Shown piece after piece: positions 1 through 9,400 of a stretch of DNA of 64,000 bases. The notes under the pieces are model-generated. The model did not search any database, was not told where the DNA came from, and worked only from the letters and a program-made list of their open reading frames with translations. Within the stretch, counting starts at the first letter, position 1, and each line of letters opens with the position of its first letter. The stretch comes from DASTCZ01 sp963704455. GTDB taxonomy: Bacteria; Acidobacteriota; Terriglobia; Acidiferrales; UBA7541. The position numbers were made by a program, and so were the translations under genes. The DNA lies in assembly GCA_963704455.1 (NCBI GenBank), contig OY969905.1, forward strand, positions 2,108,001-2,172,000, in the 5' to 3' direction.

Positions 1-271
1 CGCCGCTTTCGGGATCTACGATCCCGGCGATAAGAGTCAATTTCGCGTGAGCGCCTGCATCGTCCGCCGCCGGCCGCGAGACGTGCGCAAACTTGAACTC
101 CGACGTTGCCGCGTCGCCTTCGTTGTGGTCCACCGTGACCTTGATTCCGTCAGCGTTTGCGGGCCCCGTGTTTTGCCCCGCGCCTTCCGCGCGGGTCACC
201 GTGATTGCGCCAAGCGCGCCCAGCGACATCGCAATCGCCAGCACCGCTAGCAGCCATGGTCTCGATTTCAA
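1..271 (-). CDS. Secreted protein of unknown function, 3' part outside the window
   Basis: A minus-strand frame stays open from a TTG codon at 271-269 to the window edge, giving about 90 residues. The start is supported by a strong GGAGG ribosome-binding site a few bases upstream. The N-terminus reads as a classical signal peptide: basic KSRPW, then a hydrophobic Leu/Ala-rich core ending near ARTRAEGA-like small residues. The mature part (for example IKVTVDHNEGD and HAKLTLIAG) looks like a beta-rich extracytoplasmic domain. The plus-strand frames across the same bases lack ribosome sites and look like shadows. Family not recognised; the missing C-terminus would be needed. Confidence 0.6.
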   Translation of the reverse strand, partial: MKSRPWLLAVLAIAMSLGALGAITVTRAEGAGQNTGPANADGIKVTVDHNEGDAATSEFKFAHVSRPAADDAGAHAKLTLIAGIVDPESG

Positions 272-946
272 TTCACCCCTCCAAACCTCGGCGGAGAGTT
301 TACACCCGGTAGGTGTCACAGCTTCCCTCCCCCCACCCCCCATCTTTTCGTAAGAGTGGTGCAACAAAGGACTTACGGGAAAAAGGTGCGGTAAGAGTAG
401 TGCAACAAAGGACTTACCGTCCTTCCTCACTTTCTTTGGCCGAGACGCTGAGAATAGTTGGGGCTTGAGGGATCCTTGATAGCACTCAAGGCTAGGGTTG
501 AGTGCGACGCCCTCCTTCGCTAAAGCTACGGCGGGGAGGCCCCCTACCCCTATGAATTTGTAAGAGTGTGATTCTAAAAGACTTACAGCGACGAAGTGCG
601 GTAAGAGTGTGATTCTAAAGGACTTATGAGTGTTTACATTTAGTATACTAAACATAGTGTCTTCAAGGGCTTACGTTTTTGGCTACGAGGTGGCTTGTAA
701 GAGTGTGATTCTAAACGACTTAAAGTCCTTTATTATCATACTCTTACGGGGGCCCTATAAAATCAGCCGATTCTCGCTTTAGGCAGGGGCGACTTTTCCC
801 GTTTTGGAACTCAATTCGAAACGGGCGTCGCAGTCTGCAAAGCAGGTTACCATAGCGTTATAGTGAAAGTCAAGGGAAAAATGGACGGGATGGAATAACC
901 GATAAATATTATTGCAAAAGTGCTTATCTGGCGGTAGATTCCGGCT
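272..946. other. Long intergenic region holding a repeat array
   Basis: No convincing protein-coding frame lies in these 675 bases. The left part (272-349) is a pyrimidine-rich leader for the divergent secreted protein. Positions 350-747 hold at least six 27-bp repeats, described separately. The stretch 748-946 is AT-richer and probably carries the promoter of the gene at 947. I see no tRNA or known riboswitch in it. Confidence 0.6.
350..747. repeat. Array of 27-bp GTAAG...CTTAC repeats
   Basis: Six recognisable 27-bp copies start at 350, 391, 560, 601, 697 and, inverted, 721-747; a decayed copy lies at 648-674. Each begins GTAAGAGT and ends (A/G)GACTTAC or a close variant, so each has 5-bp inverted ends. 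Copies 350 and 391 share the core GTGCAACAAA; copies 560, 601 and 697 share GTGATTCTAAA. Two pairs are spaced by exactly 41 bp (350/391 and 560/601), and both 14-base spacers end in GTGCG. The inverted last copy overlaps the 697 copy by 3 bases, so the two can fold into one long stem. No spacer diversity or cas gene suggests CRISPR. Role unknown: structured RNA, protein-binding array or mobile miniature repeat are all possible. Confidence 0.85.
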
Positions 947-1354
947 ATGCGACGAGCGGTTGTGCTACTTGTTTTAGCGTCATCTGTCTTGTCAACAGGA
1001 AACTCCGCGCAACACAATTCCAAACGCAAGATTCCGTGCAAGACGTCGGCTAATTCGGCCACGTGTTACTGGACCCATGGCCGATTGATGGTGACCAACG
1101 GTACTCCCGCTTTCCGCCTCTGGAAGATCGGGACCAAACGCATACTGGCAATCTTTAGTGGCCCGGATGCCGAAAAACGCGACGAAGGGGATAATGAGCG
1201 CCCAGAACTTCCCCAAAATGTTGCGCGCACATTGCGGCCGTTCGAAAATTACATATTTGCTGATTTCGAGATATGCCCGCTGGAACCGGAACGGCCCGGA
1301 GTGATGCAATCCGCGTGTATAGAATCGGCGAGGAATATCGTCGTGGGAAAGTAG
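947..1354 (+). CDS. Small secreted protein, hypothetical
   Basis: Encodes 135 residues starting with a signal peptide (MRRAVVLLVLASSVLS) cleaved near the AQHN region. The mature protein has four cysteines, two in a CKTSANSATC segment and two in the C-terminal half (FEICPLEP and SACIES), suggesting disulfide bonds outside the cytoplasm. Similar short proteins with the segments CYWTHGRL and CPLEP seem familiar from acidobacterial genomes, but I know of no assigned function. It sits between the repeat array and the TcmP gene, on the same strand as the latter, with about 105 bases between them. No clear Shine-Dalgarno site is seen. Confidence 0.7.
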   Translation: MRRAVVLLVLASSVLSTGNSAQHNSKRKIPCKTSANSATCYWTHGRLMVTNGTPAFRLWKIGTKRILAIFSGPDAEKRDEGDNERPELPQNVARTLRPFENYIFADFEICPLEPERPGVMQSACIESARNIVVGK

Positions 1355-1459
1355 CAAGTTCCGGGTGCTCTGTTTCGAATCTTCGCTGAGTGCGTGACAT
1401 ACAGAAAGCCAAAAAACGAAAACTGTCAACAACTCTGGTTGCGGACTAAACTTAGCCGA

Positions 1460-2581
1460 ATGATTGATGCCTCTTTTTTTGATGAATCAAGTGAGCAATC
1501 TGAAGTCAAATCTCGGATTGTCGCCAAGTACTTTTGGGCTTGGGCAAAAGTTGTGATTCCAAGTGCGAAGACCCATGGCAATCGCATCGCGTACATTGAT
1601 CTTTTTGCAGGGCCGGGCCGATACAAAGATGGAACTGACTCGACTCCAATACTGGTGCTGAAAAAGGCGATCGCCGACCCTGACATGAGGAAGATGTTGG
1701 TGACGGTCTTCAATGACAAAACTGAAGAGAATATCAGCTCGCTTACCAAAGCAATCGATGCGCTGCCGGGAATCGAACAATTGAAACACAAGCCTCAGGT
1801 GCGGAGGGAAGAAGTCGGGACAGAGATCGTAAAGATGTTCGAGCATACGAGACTTATTCCGACACTTTTCTTCGTCGATCCGTGGGGCTATAAGGGGCTT
1901 TCGCTCGCGCTCATGAACTCGGTACTGAAAGATTGGGGCTGCGACTGCATTTTGTTTTTCAACTATAACCGCATCAATATGGGGCTGACAAATGTCGCCG
2001 TTCGTGAACATATGAATGCGTTGTTTGGGGATGATCGGGCAGACCGCATCCGAGGACAGTTGGACGGATTAAATCCGGATGAACGCGAAACTTTCGTGGT
2101 TGAAGAGCTGTCCCAAGCTCTCAAAGAAATGGGCGCCAAGTATGTCCTTCCTTTCGGTTTCGAGAGCGAGCATCGTAAGAGAACTTCGCATCACCTGATT
2201 TTTGCAACCAAGGACTTCAAAGGGTACAAGATCATGAAAGAGATTATGGCGAAAGAGAGCTCTGACCATGATCAAGGGGTGCCATCATTCACGTATACAC
2301 CAGCATTAAGAAAATATCCGACCCTGTTCGAGCTTTCCAGGCCGTTGGATGATCTCGAGGACATGCTACTGGCGGAATTCGCGAGCCAAGAACTGAATAT
2401 GCGTGAGATATACGAGCGGCACAATGTGGGCAGGTCTTATATCTCGGGCAACTACAAGAAAGCTCTCATAAAAATGGAGAATGAAGGCAGAATAAAAGCC
2501 AAGCCACCAGCCAGCGAAAGACGCAAGTTGACGTTTGGAGATGATGTCATCGCAATTTTTCCTCGTGAGGTCAAAAAATGA
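1460..2581 (+). CDS. tcmP: Three-Cys-motif partner protein TcmP
   Basis: The 373-residue product matches the TcmP family, the partner always found beside three-Cys-motif (Gp37/Gp68, DUF5131) proteins. Diagnostic segments are the N-terminal SEQSEVKSRIVAKYF, YIDLFAGPGRY at about residues 45-55 and FFVDPWGYKG at about 138-146. The last two resemble motifs I and IV of class I methyltransferases, so nucleic-acid or protein methylation is an inference, not an established activity. The reading frame is open from a GTG at 1394; the ATG at 1460 was chosen because family members begin close to the SEQ motif, but neither start has a good ribosome site. The stop overlaps the next gene by 4 bases (ATGA), so the two are translationally coupled. 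Codon use is more AT-rich than in the flanking housekeeping genes, suggesting transfer. Confidence 0.88.
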   Translation: MIDASFFDESSEQSEVKSRIVAKYFWAWAKVVIPSAKTHGNRIAYIDLFAGPGRYKDGTDSTPILVLKKAIADPDMRKMLVTVFNDKTEENISSLTKAIDALPGIEQLKHKPQVRREEVGTEIVKMFEHTRLIPTLFFVDPWGYKGLSLALMNSVLKDWGCDCILFFNYNRINMGLTNVAVREHMNALFGDDRADRIRGQLDGLNPDERETFVVEELSQALKEMGAKYVLPFGFESEHRKRTSHHLIFATKDFKGYKIMKEIMAKESSDHDQGVPSFTYTPALRKYPTLFELSRPLDDLEDMLLAEFASQELNMREIYERHNVGRSYISGNYKKALIKMENEGRIKAKPPASERRKLTFGDDVIAIFPREVKK

Positions 2582-3399
2582 GTTCTCAATCCAGCATCGA
2601 ATGGACGGACGCCACGTGGAACCCAGTGCGGGGATGCACAAAGATTAGCCCTGGGTGCAAGCATTGCTATGCCGAAACGTTTGCGGAGCGATTCCGTGGA
2701 GTTAAAGGCCATCCTTACGAGCAGGGATTCGATTTGCGTCTGGTGCCGGAAAAGCTGGGGGAGCCACTGAGATGGCGAACCCCTAAAATGATTTTCGTGA
2801 ATTCCATGAGCGACCTGTTTCATGACGCGGTGCCGGGTGAATACATTATCGCGGTCGCAAAAGTGATGGTCGCGGCGAATTGGCATACGTATCAGGTTTT
2901 GACGAAGAGGTCCGAACGCCTGCGGAAACTTCTGAATTCGACGCTTGGATTTGCCGCGGAGCAGCCGCATATCTGGTGGGGAGTGAGCGTCGAAGATCGA
3001 GAGTACGGCGTACCTCGAATCGAGGATCTTCGAGAGGCCGCAGCCGAGGTACGATTTCTGTCGGTTGAGCCACTACTAGAAGATGTGGGCGAGTTGAATC
3101 TTGACGGAATTGCGTGGGTGATTGTTGGTGGGGAGAGTGGGCCTGGTGCCCGGCCAATGAAAAAGGAATGGGTAATCTCGGTGAGAGATCAGTGCCACAA
3201 CGATAGGGTCCCATTTTTCTTCAAGCAGTGGGGTGGAGTCAGGAAAAAACAAACAGGAAGAAAACTGGATGGCAAAACCTACGACGGCTTTCCCGAGCGC
3301 GTTCAGAATCCGATACTCACTCCGGACGAGTGTAATTCGCTTGCCGCAAGGATCAGCTCAGGCATTCGAAATCCTGAGTTGGTGGCGTGCCCGGGGTAA
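2578..3399 (+). CDS. DUF5131 (phage Gp37/Gp68) three-Cys-motif protein
   Basis: Encodes 273 residues opening with SSIEWTDATWNPVRGC, the hallmark of the Gp37/Gp68 family. Cys20, Cys27 and Cys30 form a CX6CX2C motif that resembles, but is not, the CX3CX2C cluster site of radical SAM enzymes. Further family segments are FVNSMSDLFHDAVP, WWGVSVED, RFLSVEPLLEDVG, WVIVGGESGPGARPM and FFFKQWGG. These suggest a TIM-barrel enzyme with an iron-sulfur cluster. The biochemical role is not known to me. The gene overlaps tcmP by 4 bases, and the pair is a recurrent module of phages and mobile islands. It ends 119 bases before a convergent housekeeping gene. Confidence 0.9.
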   Translation: MSSQSSIEWTDATWNPVRGCTKISPGCKHCYAETFAERFRGVKGHPYEQGFDLRLVPEKLGEPLRWRTPKMIFVNSMSDLFHDAVPGEYIIAVAKVMVAANWHTYQVLTKRSERLRKLLNSTLGFAAEQPHIWWGVSVEDREYGVPRIEDLREAAAEVRFLSVEPLLEDVGELNLDGIAWVIVGGESGPGARPMKKEWVISVRDQCHNDRVPFFFKQWGGVRKKQTGRKLDGKTYDGFPERVQNPILTPDECNSLAARISSGIRNPELVACPG

Positions 3400-3518
3400 T
3401 AAAGAATTCCACTCCTTTAACCAAGGCAAAAACAAAAGTCGTTGTGGTAGAGAGCAGCGGCCCGACTCCCGACTGGATCGGGATAAATTCCGCCGAGCCC
3501 TACGAAGGCAAAGGCAAT

Positions 3519-4661
3519 CTACTGAGTGGTGGCGGGGCCGAGGAGTTCACGGTGGAGGCGGAGGAGGAAGTGGTCGGTCATGCCCGCGATGTAGTCGGCG
3601 ACGACGCGGGCGCGGCCATCGGTCCTTTCGCGGTCGAGGAAGAATTTCGGGATCGTTTGCGGCTTTTCCATGTAGTAGTGGAAAAGTTCGCTGAGAGAGG
3701 CGACGGAGCGCTCGCGGTCTTCCACGATGGCCGGATGGTTGTAGAGACTGGCGGAAAGGAATTTTTTCAGATGTTGAACGCTGATCTCGCTGGCCTTGGC
3801 GCTAAAGCCGGCCAATTTCGCGGCGTGCTTGCGAACGGCAGCAACTGAATTGATTTTATTTTCTTCCAAGCGCGCGCGTGTGGTTTCAATCAGGTCGGTG
3901 GCAAGGAAATCGAGCAAGCGCCGGTTGGCTTCGCTGAACACGACCTTGACGGCCGCGTTGGGAAACTGGCCGCGAATCGCCGCGAACGCAACACGGAGAA
4001 TTGGAATTTTTCCGCAAGCCTCGGCAATTGAAATGAGGCCGCCTTCGATGCCGTCGTCCATGTCCGCGGTGTTGTAAGCAATCTCGTCCACGAAATCGAT
4101 CAACTGGGCTTCGAGCGGCGGGCGCTCGCTGAGCAAATATTCCGAAAGCTCCGGATGATCCGCGGCGCTGTACTCGTGCGAATGCCTGACGATGCCTTCG
4201 CGCACCTCGAAGGTGAGATTCAGGCCGAGGAAAGCGACGTAGCGCTGCTCGAGCAGCTCGACGATGCGGAGCGCGTGCAGGTTGTGGTCAAAGCGGTGGC
4301 CGAAGGGCTGCAGGAGTTCGTCGAGCTTGTGCTCGCCGGCGTGGCCGAATGGCGGATGGCCGATGTCATGCACGAGCGCGAGGGCTTCGGCGAGATCGGT
4401 GTTGAGGCCGAGCGCGCCCGCGACGGTGCGCGCGATCTGCGCGACCTCGAGCGTGTGCGTGAGGCGGTTGCGGAAGTGGTCGGAATAGCGCGTGGTGAAA
4501 ACCTGCGTCTTGGCTTCGAGGCGGCGGAAGGCGCGGGCGTGGATGATGCGGTCGCGGTCGCGGGCGTAGGCGTTGCGGTAGGGATGCTCGGGTTCGGGAT
4601 ATCTGCGGCCGCGGGATTGGACAACATCCATTGCGTACGGAGCCAGTGGGGGCGGGGGCAT
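3519..4661 (-). CDS. dgt: Deoxyguanosinetriphosphate triphosphohydrolase-like protein
   Basis: This 380-residue protein is a dGTPase-like HD phosphohydrolase, hydrolysing dNTPs to nucleoside and triphosphate and so influencing nucleotide pools in the cytoplasm. Visible features are the N-terminal YRNAYARDRDRIIHARAFRRLEAKTQVF, the HD signature RLTHTLEVAQIAR and ALVHDIGHPPFGHAGE, and the downstream FVDEIAYNTADMDDGI. The metal-binding H...HD...D set is intact. Length fits the shorter dGTPase type 2 class. The start is uncertain: an in-frame ATG ten codons further in is possible, and no strong ribosome site precedes either. It is transcribed away from the following TPR gene's stop only after a 70-base gap, so they could share a transcript. 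Confidence 0.9.
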   Translation of the reverse strand: MPPPPLAPYAMDVVQSRGRRYPEPEHPYRNAYARDRDRIIHARAFRRLEAKTQVFTTRYSDHFRNRLTHTLEVAQIARTVAGALGLNTDLAEALALVHDIGHPPFGHAGEHKLDELLQPFGHRFDHNLHALRIVELLEQRYVAFLGLNLTFEVREGIVRHSHEYSAADHPELSEYLLSERPPLEAQLIDFVDEIAYNTADMDDGIEGGLISIAEACGKIPILRVAFAAIRGQFPNAAVKVVFSEANRRLLDFLATDLIETTRARLEENKINSVAAVRKHAAKLAGFSAKASEISVQHLKKFLSASLYNHPAIVEDRERSVASLSELFHYYMEKPQTIPKFFLDRERTDGRARVVADYIAGMTDHFLLRLHRELLGPATTQ

Positions 4662-4731
4662 GGGGAGATTCTATGCCATGAGTTGGGAAAGCCGCAAAAC
4701 GCGGAGAGAGGGCGGCAAACCGCGCCGGTAA

Positions 4732-5463
4732 TCAGGAATGGCCGGCAGGTACGGCGGCGGCTTCGAGGCGCTTATCGGCTTCCTGGGATGCGGGGGATTC
4801 TGGAAATTCCTGCTTCACCTGAAGGAGGAGCTTGGTGGCCTCGGCGGGATTCGACTTGCTGTAAAAGTCGGCGAGGGCGAGCATGACGAGCGGCCTAGAG
4901 ACGAGAAGGGTCGGCTTGGCCATGAGGTCCTTATAGGCTTGCACGGCTTCGGCGCTTTTGCCCATCTTGGCGTAAACGCCGGCGAGGCGAAATTTTGCGA
5001 GCGGCGCGAGGTCGGTGTTGCCGCTTTTGGCGAGAGCATCGAGTTCGGAGACGGCGCGGTCATTGCGGCCAAGCTGCTCGTCGCAGAGCGCTTCAAAGTA
5101 ACGCGCTTGCTGGCCGGGGAGCGTGCGGCCGTAGCGGTCGGCAACAACGGCGAGTTGCTTTGCGGCGGTATCGTACTTAACTTTTTCGTCGAAGAAAGAC
5201 GGTGAGTTGGGATCGGACGGCTCACCAGCGGCGCGGATGGGGGCGTCGTAGATTTTCATGGCGTCGGCCAGCTCGATGGAAGCCTTGCCGGTTTGCCACT
5301 GCGTGTACCAACGCCAGCCGAGAACGGCCACAAGGACAACAAGGACGACCGAAACGATTTGCGAGACGAGCTTCTTGTGGGAAGCGACGGCTTCGCCGCC
5401 GTGGACGAAGGCCTCGCGGAAGTCGTCTTTCTTCAGATCCTTGCGGGAAATATGTTGAGACAC
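4732..5463 (-). CDS. Membrane-anchored TPR protein (YfgM-like)
   Basis: About 243 residues. The GTG at 5463 is preferred over the upstream ATG because AAGGA lies about ten bases before it and the protein then starts SQHISRKDLKKDDF. A single transmembrane segment (LVSQIVSVVLVVLVAVLGWRW) follows a basic cytoplasmic tail, and the rest is outside: helical repeats of tetratricopeptide type (QQARYFEALCDEQLGRNDRA, LAKFRLAGVYAKMGKSAEAV, RPLVMLALADFYSKSNPAEA). This architecture is that of YfgM, a periplasmic chaperone partner of the Sec translocon, though sequence alone does not prove that role. It ends with Gly-His-Ser. Confidence 0.75.
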   Translation of the reverse strand: MSQHISRKDLKKDDFREAFVHGGEAVASHKKLVSQIVSVVLVVLVAVLGWRWYTQWQTGKASIELADAMKIYDAPIRAAGEPSDPNSPSFFDEKVKYDTAAKQLAVVADRYGRTLPGQQARYFEALCDEQLGRNDRAVSELDALAKSGNTDLAPLAKFRLAGVYAKMGKSAEAVQAYKDLMAKPTLLVSRPLVMLALADFYSKSNPAEATKLLLQVKQEFPESPASQEADKRLEAAAVPAGHS

Positions 5464-5512
5464 GGTCCGGTTCCTTGCACGAGCGCGAAACGGCAATCTT
5501 ATCACAAACGGA

Positions 5513-5548
5513 AAAGGCCCCGCCCGGAGACGCCGCGCAGGGCCCTTT
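5513..5548 (-). terminator. Probable terminator of the cold-shock gene
   Basis: On the minus strand, 25 bases after the cold-shock stop codon, an imperfect hairpin (AAAGGGCCC pairing with GGGGCCTTT across a GC-rich loop) is followed by TTTTCCGTTT. It separates the cold-shock gene from the TPR gene. Confidence 0.55.
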
Positions 5549-5572
5549 GAGAAGGATGGTCTTGCCGGCTGC

Positions 5573-5782
5573 CTAGGAGGCAGCGGTTACTTTGTCCGCC
5601 TGAAGGCCCTTGGGGCCCTGCTTGACCTCGAATTCGACGGTCTGGCCTTCGGTGAGGGACTTGTAGCCGTCCATTTCGATGGCCGAGAAATGCACGAACA
5701 CATCTTCGCCCGACTGGCGCGAAATGAAACCGTAACCCTTTGCTGCGTTAAACCATTTTACTGTGCCTTGTTCCCTGCTCAC
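5573..5782 (-). CDS. csp: Cold-shock protein (CspA family)
   Basis: A 69-residue single cold-shock domain that binds single-stranded nucleic acid and acts as an RNA chaperone. RNP1 (KGYGFI) and RNP2 (DVFVHF) are both present, within GTVKWFNAAKGYGFISRQ and EDVFVHFSAIE. The GTG at 5782 was chosen because AGGAGA lies seven bases upstream and the product then begins SREQGTVKWF, as in other family members; the longer open frame upstream has no support. The 230 bases upstream contain no other gene and may include a long 5' leader, as is common for cold-shock genes. A hairpin terminator follows. Confidence 0.95.
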   Translation of the reverse strand: MSREQGTVKWFNAAKGYGFISRQSGEDVFVHFSAIEMDGYKSLTEGQTVEFEVKQGPKGLQADKVTAAS

Positions 5783-6014
5783 TCGCGTTCTCCTGTTCCG
5801 AGGAATTGCGAATTCTGGGCGTAACGCCAATCGGTGGTACAAAAAACCCAGCTTGCTACTGCCCTCGGGCAGGCAGGCGAGCTTCCGTTCACCTACGGAA
5901 TTACATGACCCACAAACGCGGCGACATGCTGGCATAAAATTTATGCAGGTGTAAAGAAGATTTGTGAGGGAGGGCCGAGGAAAGGGAGAGCGGGAAGAGT
6001 TTGGCGGAAGATGA

Positions 6015-6359
6015 TTAGCGGAAGCTGGCTACGGCTTCGCCCTCGTCGGAGTGAATGTCAAAGATGGTGTAGAGCTTGGTGGCGAGGAGAGCGTTGTCCA
6101 CGGCGCGGCTGAGTTTGAGGAGCTTTACCTCGCCGTCTGCGCGTTTGGCTGTGGCGTAGGCGCTGACGAGTTCGCCGATGCCGCTGCTATCGAGATGATC
6201 GATATTCGCGAGGTTGAGAAGGATGCGGCGGTGGCCTTCGTCGAGATATTTGCGGATGGCTCCGCGGAATTCGGCGCTGCCTTCGCCAAGTTTGAGCGTG
6301 CCGCTCATGTCAACGATCAGGACGGCGCCGGAAACGCGTGGTGTGGCCCGGAACTTCAC
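6015..6359 (-). CDS. STAS-domain anti-sigma factor antagonist
   Basis: Encodes 114 residues, a stand-alone STAS domain of the SpoIIAA/RsbV type. The phosphorylation site is the serine pair in IDHLDSSGIGELVSAY. Such proteins bind RsbW/SpoIIAB-type kinases when unphosphorylated and so release a sigma factor or other partner. The start is GTG at 6359, with AGGAG eight bases upstream. The likely partner kinase is at 9998-10474 on the same strand, separated by the tricorn gene and a broken second copy of this same gene. The first 130 bases of the coding region, together with the ribosome site, are repeated at 9841-9988. Confidence 0.9.
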   Translation of the reverse strand: MKFRATPRVSGAVLIVDMSGTLKLGEGSAEFRGAIRKYLDEGHRRILLNLANIDHLDSSGIGELVSAYATAKRADGEVKLLKLSRAVDNALLATKLYTIFDIHSDEGEAVASFR

Positions 6360-6377
6360 CGGGAACGCTCCTTCTGC
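6230..6377 (-). repeat. 148-bp direct repeat, copy A (intact STAS gene 5' part)
   Basis: These 148 bases match 9841-9988 in the same orientation with eight substitutions and no gaps by direct comparison. The copy covers the ribosome-binding site and about the first 43 codons of the intact STAS gene. Outside these limits the sequences diverge abruptly. The two copies flank the tricorn protease gene. Confidence 0.9.
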
Positions 6378-6462
6378 TCGGAAACAAGCATGAAACTTCT
6401 AATTCGCCTGCGTCTCGGAGTTTATGGTTCCGATCTCGCCCTCCGACTTCCTGGCCCGCACA

Positions 6463-9400
6463 TTAATTCTTGTGGTAGTTCGGATAGGGAGGATGATCCG
6501 GCAATACCACGGGATTCTTCTTCAGCGCCTCCAATGTAACCTGGACGGCTTTTTCAAGCTGCGCATCATGCCCCGCAGCCACGGAAGCGGGATCGTTTTC
6601 GACCTCGATATCCGGTGCAATCCCGTGATTTTCCACTTCCCATTCGCCGTGCAAGCCGTAGATTGCTCCGCGCGGCGCAGTGACATCGCCGCCATCCATG
6701 AGGGGAGGATAATTCCAGATGCCGACCAGACCTCCCCAAGTGCGCGTTCCAACCAGCGGGCCGACCTTGTCCTGCTTGAACATCCAGGGCAAAGCGTCAC
6801 CGCCGGAGCCGGACATTTCGTTGATGATCATGGTCTTGGGGCCGTAAATCTGGGCCAGGGGCGAGCAGAAATTTTCACCATTTCGAGTGGCGACACAATT
6901 GCGCAGGGGCCGCTCAAGCTCGTCGATAATAAAGTCCGCCACTTGTCCGCCGTGGTTGTAGCGCTCGTCAATAATCGCGGCCTGTTTATCCACCTGGGCA
7001 AAGTAGAAGCGGTTGAAATTTAAGTAACCGCCGACGTTCGTATCGGGCACGTGGACATAGGCGATCTTGCCCCCGCTCAATTCATCCACTTTGCGGCGGT
7101 TGTCTTCCTCCCAGGTGCGATTGCGCAACGCAAACTCGCTCGCCACAGGCACCACGGTAACTTCTCGAGCATCCTTTCCGTCCGGGTTGGGGCCGACCTT
7201 GATTCGCACCTGCTTGCCCGCCGTGTTTTCCAAATAACGGCTGATATCCGCCGGGGGCCGCACATCCGTTCCGTTTATTTCCAGAAGATAATCTCCGGTT
7301 TTCACGTCAACGCCAGGCTGTGTAAGCGGCGCGCGCAAATTGGGGTTCCAATTTTCTCCATTGTAAATCCGCGCGAAACGGTAACGGCCGCCCTCGATTT
7401 TGTAATCGGCACCCAGCAAACCGCCTCCCACCCGATTCGGCTGTGGAATGTCGCCTCCGGAAATAAACATGTGACCGATGGTGATTTCGCCGAGCATCTC
7501 GTCAAACAAATAGTTGAGGTCGGCACGTCCGCCGATCCCCTTCAAATAGGGCGCGTATTTCTTCTCCGCAGCGACCAGATCCAGCCCGTGATGGTTTGGG
7601 TCATACAGGAAATCGCGCTCGATGCGCCAGACTTCGTGGTACATCTGATTCCATTCGGCGCGTGGATCGACGAAGACCTCGACCGCCGCGAGATTGAGGG
7701 CGCCGTCACCGGGTTTTGGGGCGGAGTCTGTCTTTGAGATATGCCAACTTTGCGCTTGTGCATACAAGACCTTCTCACCATTTGCTGAAACCGCGATTCC
7801 AAAATCCGTGATACCACTAAGAAATGGCTCCGTCTTGCGCGAAGTCAAATCGAACTTCGACACGGTGACAGGATTCATACCAGTAAACCGAGGAACGTCG
7901 GGTATCTCCGTTAGAAATAAAACGCCGGCTTTGCCGGACTGGAGGTTCACGTAGTTCGCCGCTCTAACGGGCAGCCCAACAATTCGCTGACCGATTCCAT
8001 CCAAATCGATGGTGACCTTGACTCCTTCGTCCTTCTTCTCGTCCTTCTTCTCGTCTTTCTTCGCGCCGTCGTTGGTCTTATCTCCTTCATTGTTGGCTTC
8101 AGCGGACTTCGTCTTATCGGCGTCGCCTTTCTTTTCTTCAACCACCTTCTCCTCGTCGCTCTGTGGAACCACCGGAGAAACGTCGCCTTTTTTCAACACA
8201 ACGGCATAGATGCTCCGCGTAACCGGGTGCTGGAAGCTGGAGAGATCCAACCACCCGGCTGTGAGTCCAAGGTCCGTGCTGGCCGTGAAATATAACTCCT
8301 TGCCGCTCTTGTCAAAGACGGGATAACGCGCATCGCCCAATCCGTCTGTAATCTGTGAAGGCTTTCCCGAGTCGAGCGAGTAAACGAAAACCGCGCGAAG
8401 GTGATTGGGCAGAAACTTTGAGTAGGTCAACCATTTACTGTCCGGGGACCATGCTGCACCCAGGGTCACGGTGGGATCCTCGAACCGGTCCGAATCCACT
8501 TTCACAGGCGTGCCCTTCTCCACATCCACGAACCAGAAGTTAAGTCTCTTGTCGGTGTAAGCGATCTTCTTACTGTCCGGGGACCAAACGGGACCATAAA
8601 AATACGAAGGCGGATTCCCGAGATTAATCTTCTTTACCGGACCCGAACCGGATTGATCGACTATGTGCAAAGCGTACTCGCCAGATTCATCCGAGAAGAA
8701 AGCGATCCACTTCCCGTCGGGGGACCAAGCGGGGTCGCGTTCAGCGACGGCAATCGTACGCGTAAGATTGCGAGCATCGCCTTTTTCCGCCGGGACGGTG
8801 AGGATTTCCCCGTGAGCTTCAAATACGGCGCGCATGCCCGTCGGCGAGATTGCGGCGTTTTCGATTTTGTCCGCTACTTTTTCATAATGGGGCCGAGTAG
8901 CCGGCAAATCGCCCGAGATTTGAATGTTGACCCTGACCGACTTTCCACTCTTCGGTTCAAACAAGTAGATGGCGCCAAATTGTTCGTAGACGAGCGCGTC
9001 TGGACCTGCTGAGAGTTTTTTCAAATCCAGACCTTTGTTTTCGACAACTTGTTTTACGGTCTTCGAATTTGTATCGTAAGCGAAGAGGGTCACAGAGCCG
9101 TTGCGGTCCGACAGGAAATACACTGTGTCCCCGAGCCACACCGGATGCGAATCATTGGAGTTCTGACGAGGAATCTTTTCCAGAGCCAAATCGTTCAACC
9201 GCACGATGTAGATAGGCGTCGTCTGCCCGCCGCGGTATCGCTTCCACGACGTTTGCCACTTCTGGTTGGGTACGTATGCGATCCTTTTGGCATCGGGCGA
9301 AAACCAACCATCTTCGCCGCGCCACATCGGCAAGACTTCGGGCCATCCACCTTCGACGGGCACGGTGTAGAGGCGGTCTATGTCCGCGTATGCTTCACGC

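Noticed and set aside
350..747. Repeat array as a CRISPR locus
   Set aside because: Spacing is irregular, only two pairs share a unit, the short spacers are alike rather than unique, and no cas gene is in the window.
1394..1459. Longer start of TcmP at GTG 1394
   Set aside because: The added residues do not resemble the family and no ribosome site is present; kept as an alternative only.
4155..4886. 243-codon plus-strand frame over the dGTPase gene
   Set aside because: It is a mirror of the HD-domain gene and is rich in the residues expected from an antisense GC-rich frame.
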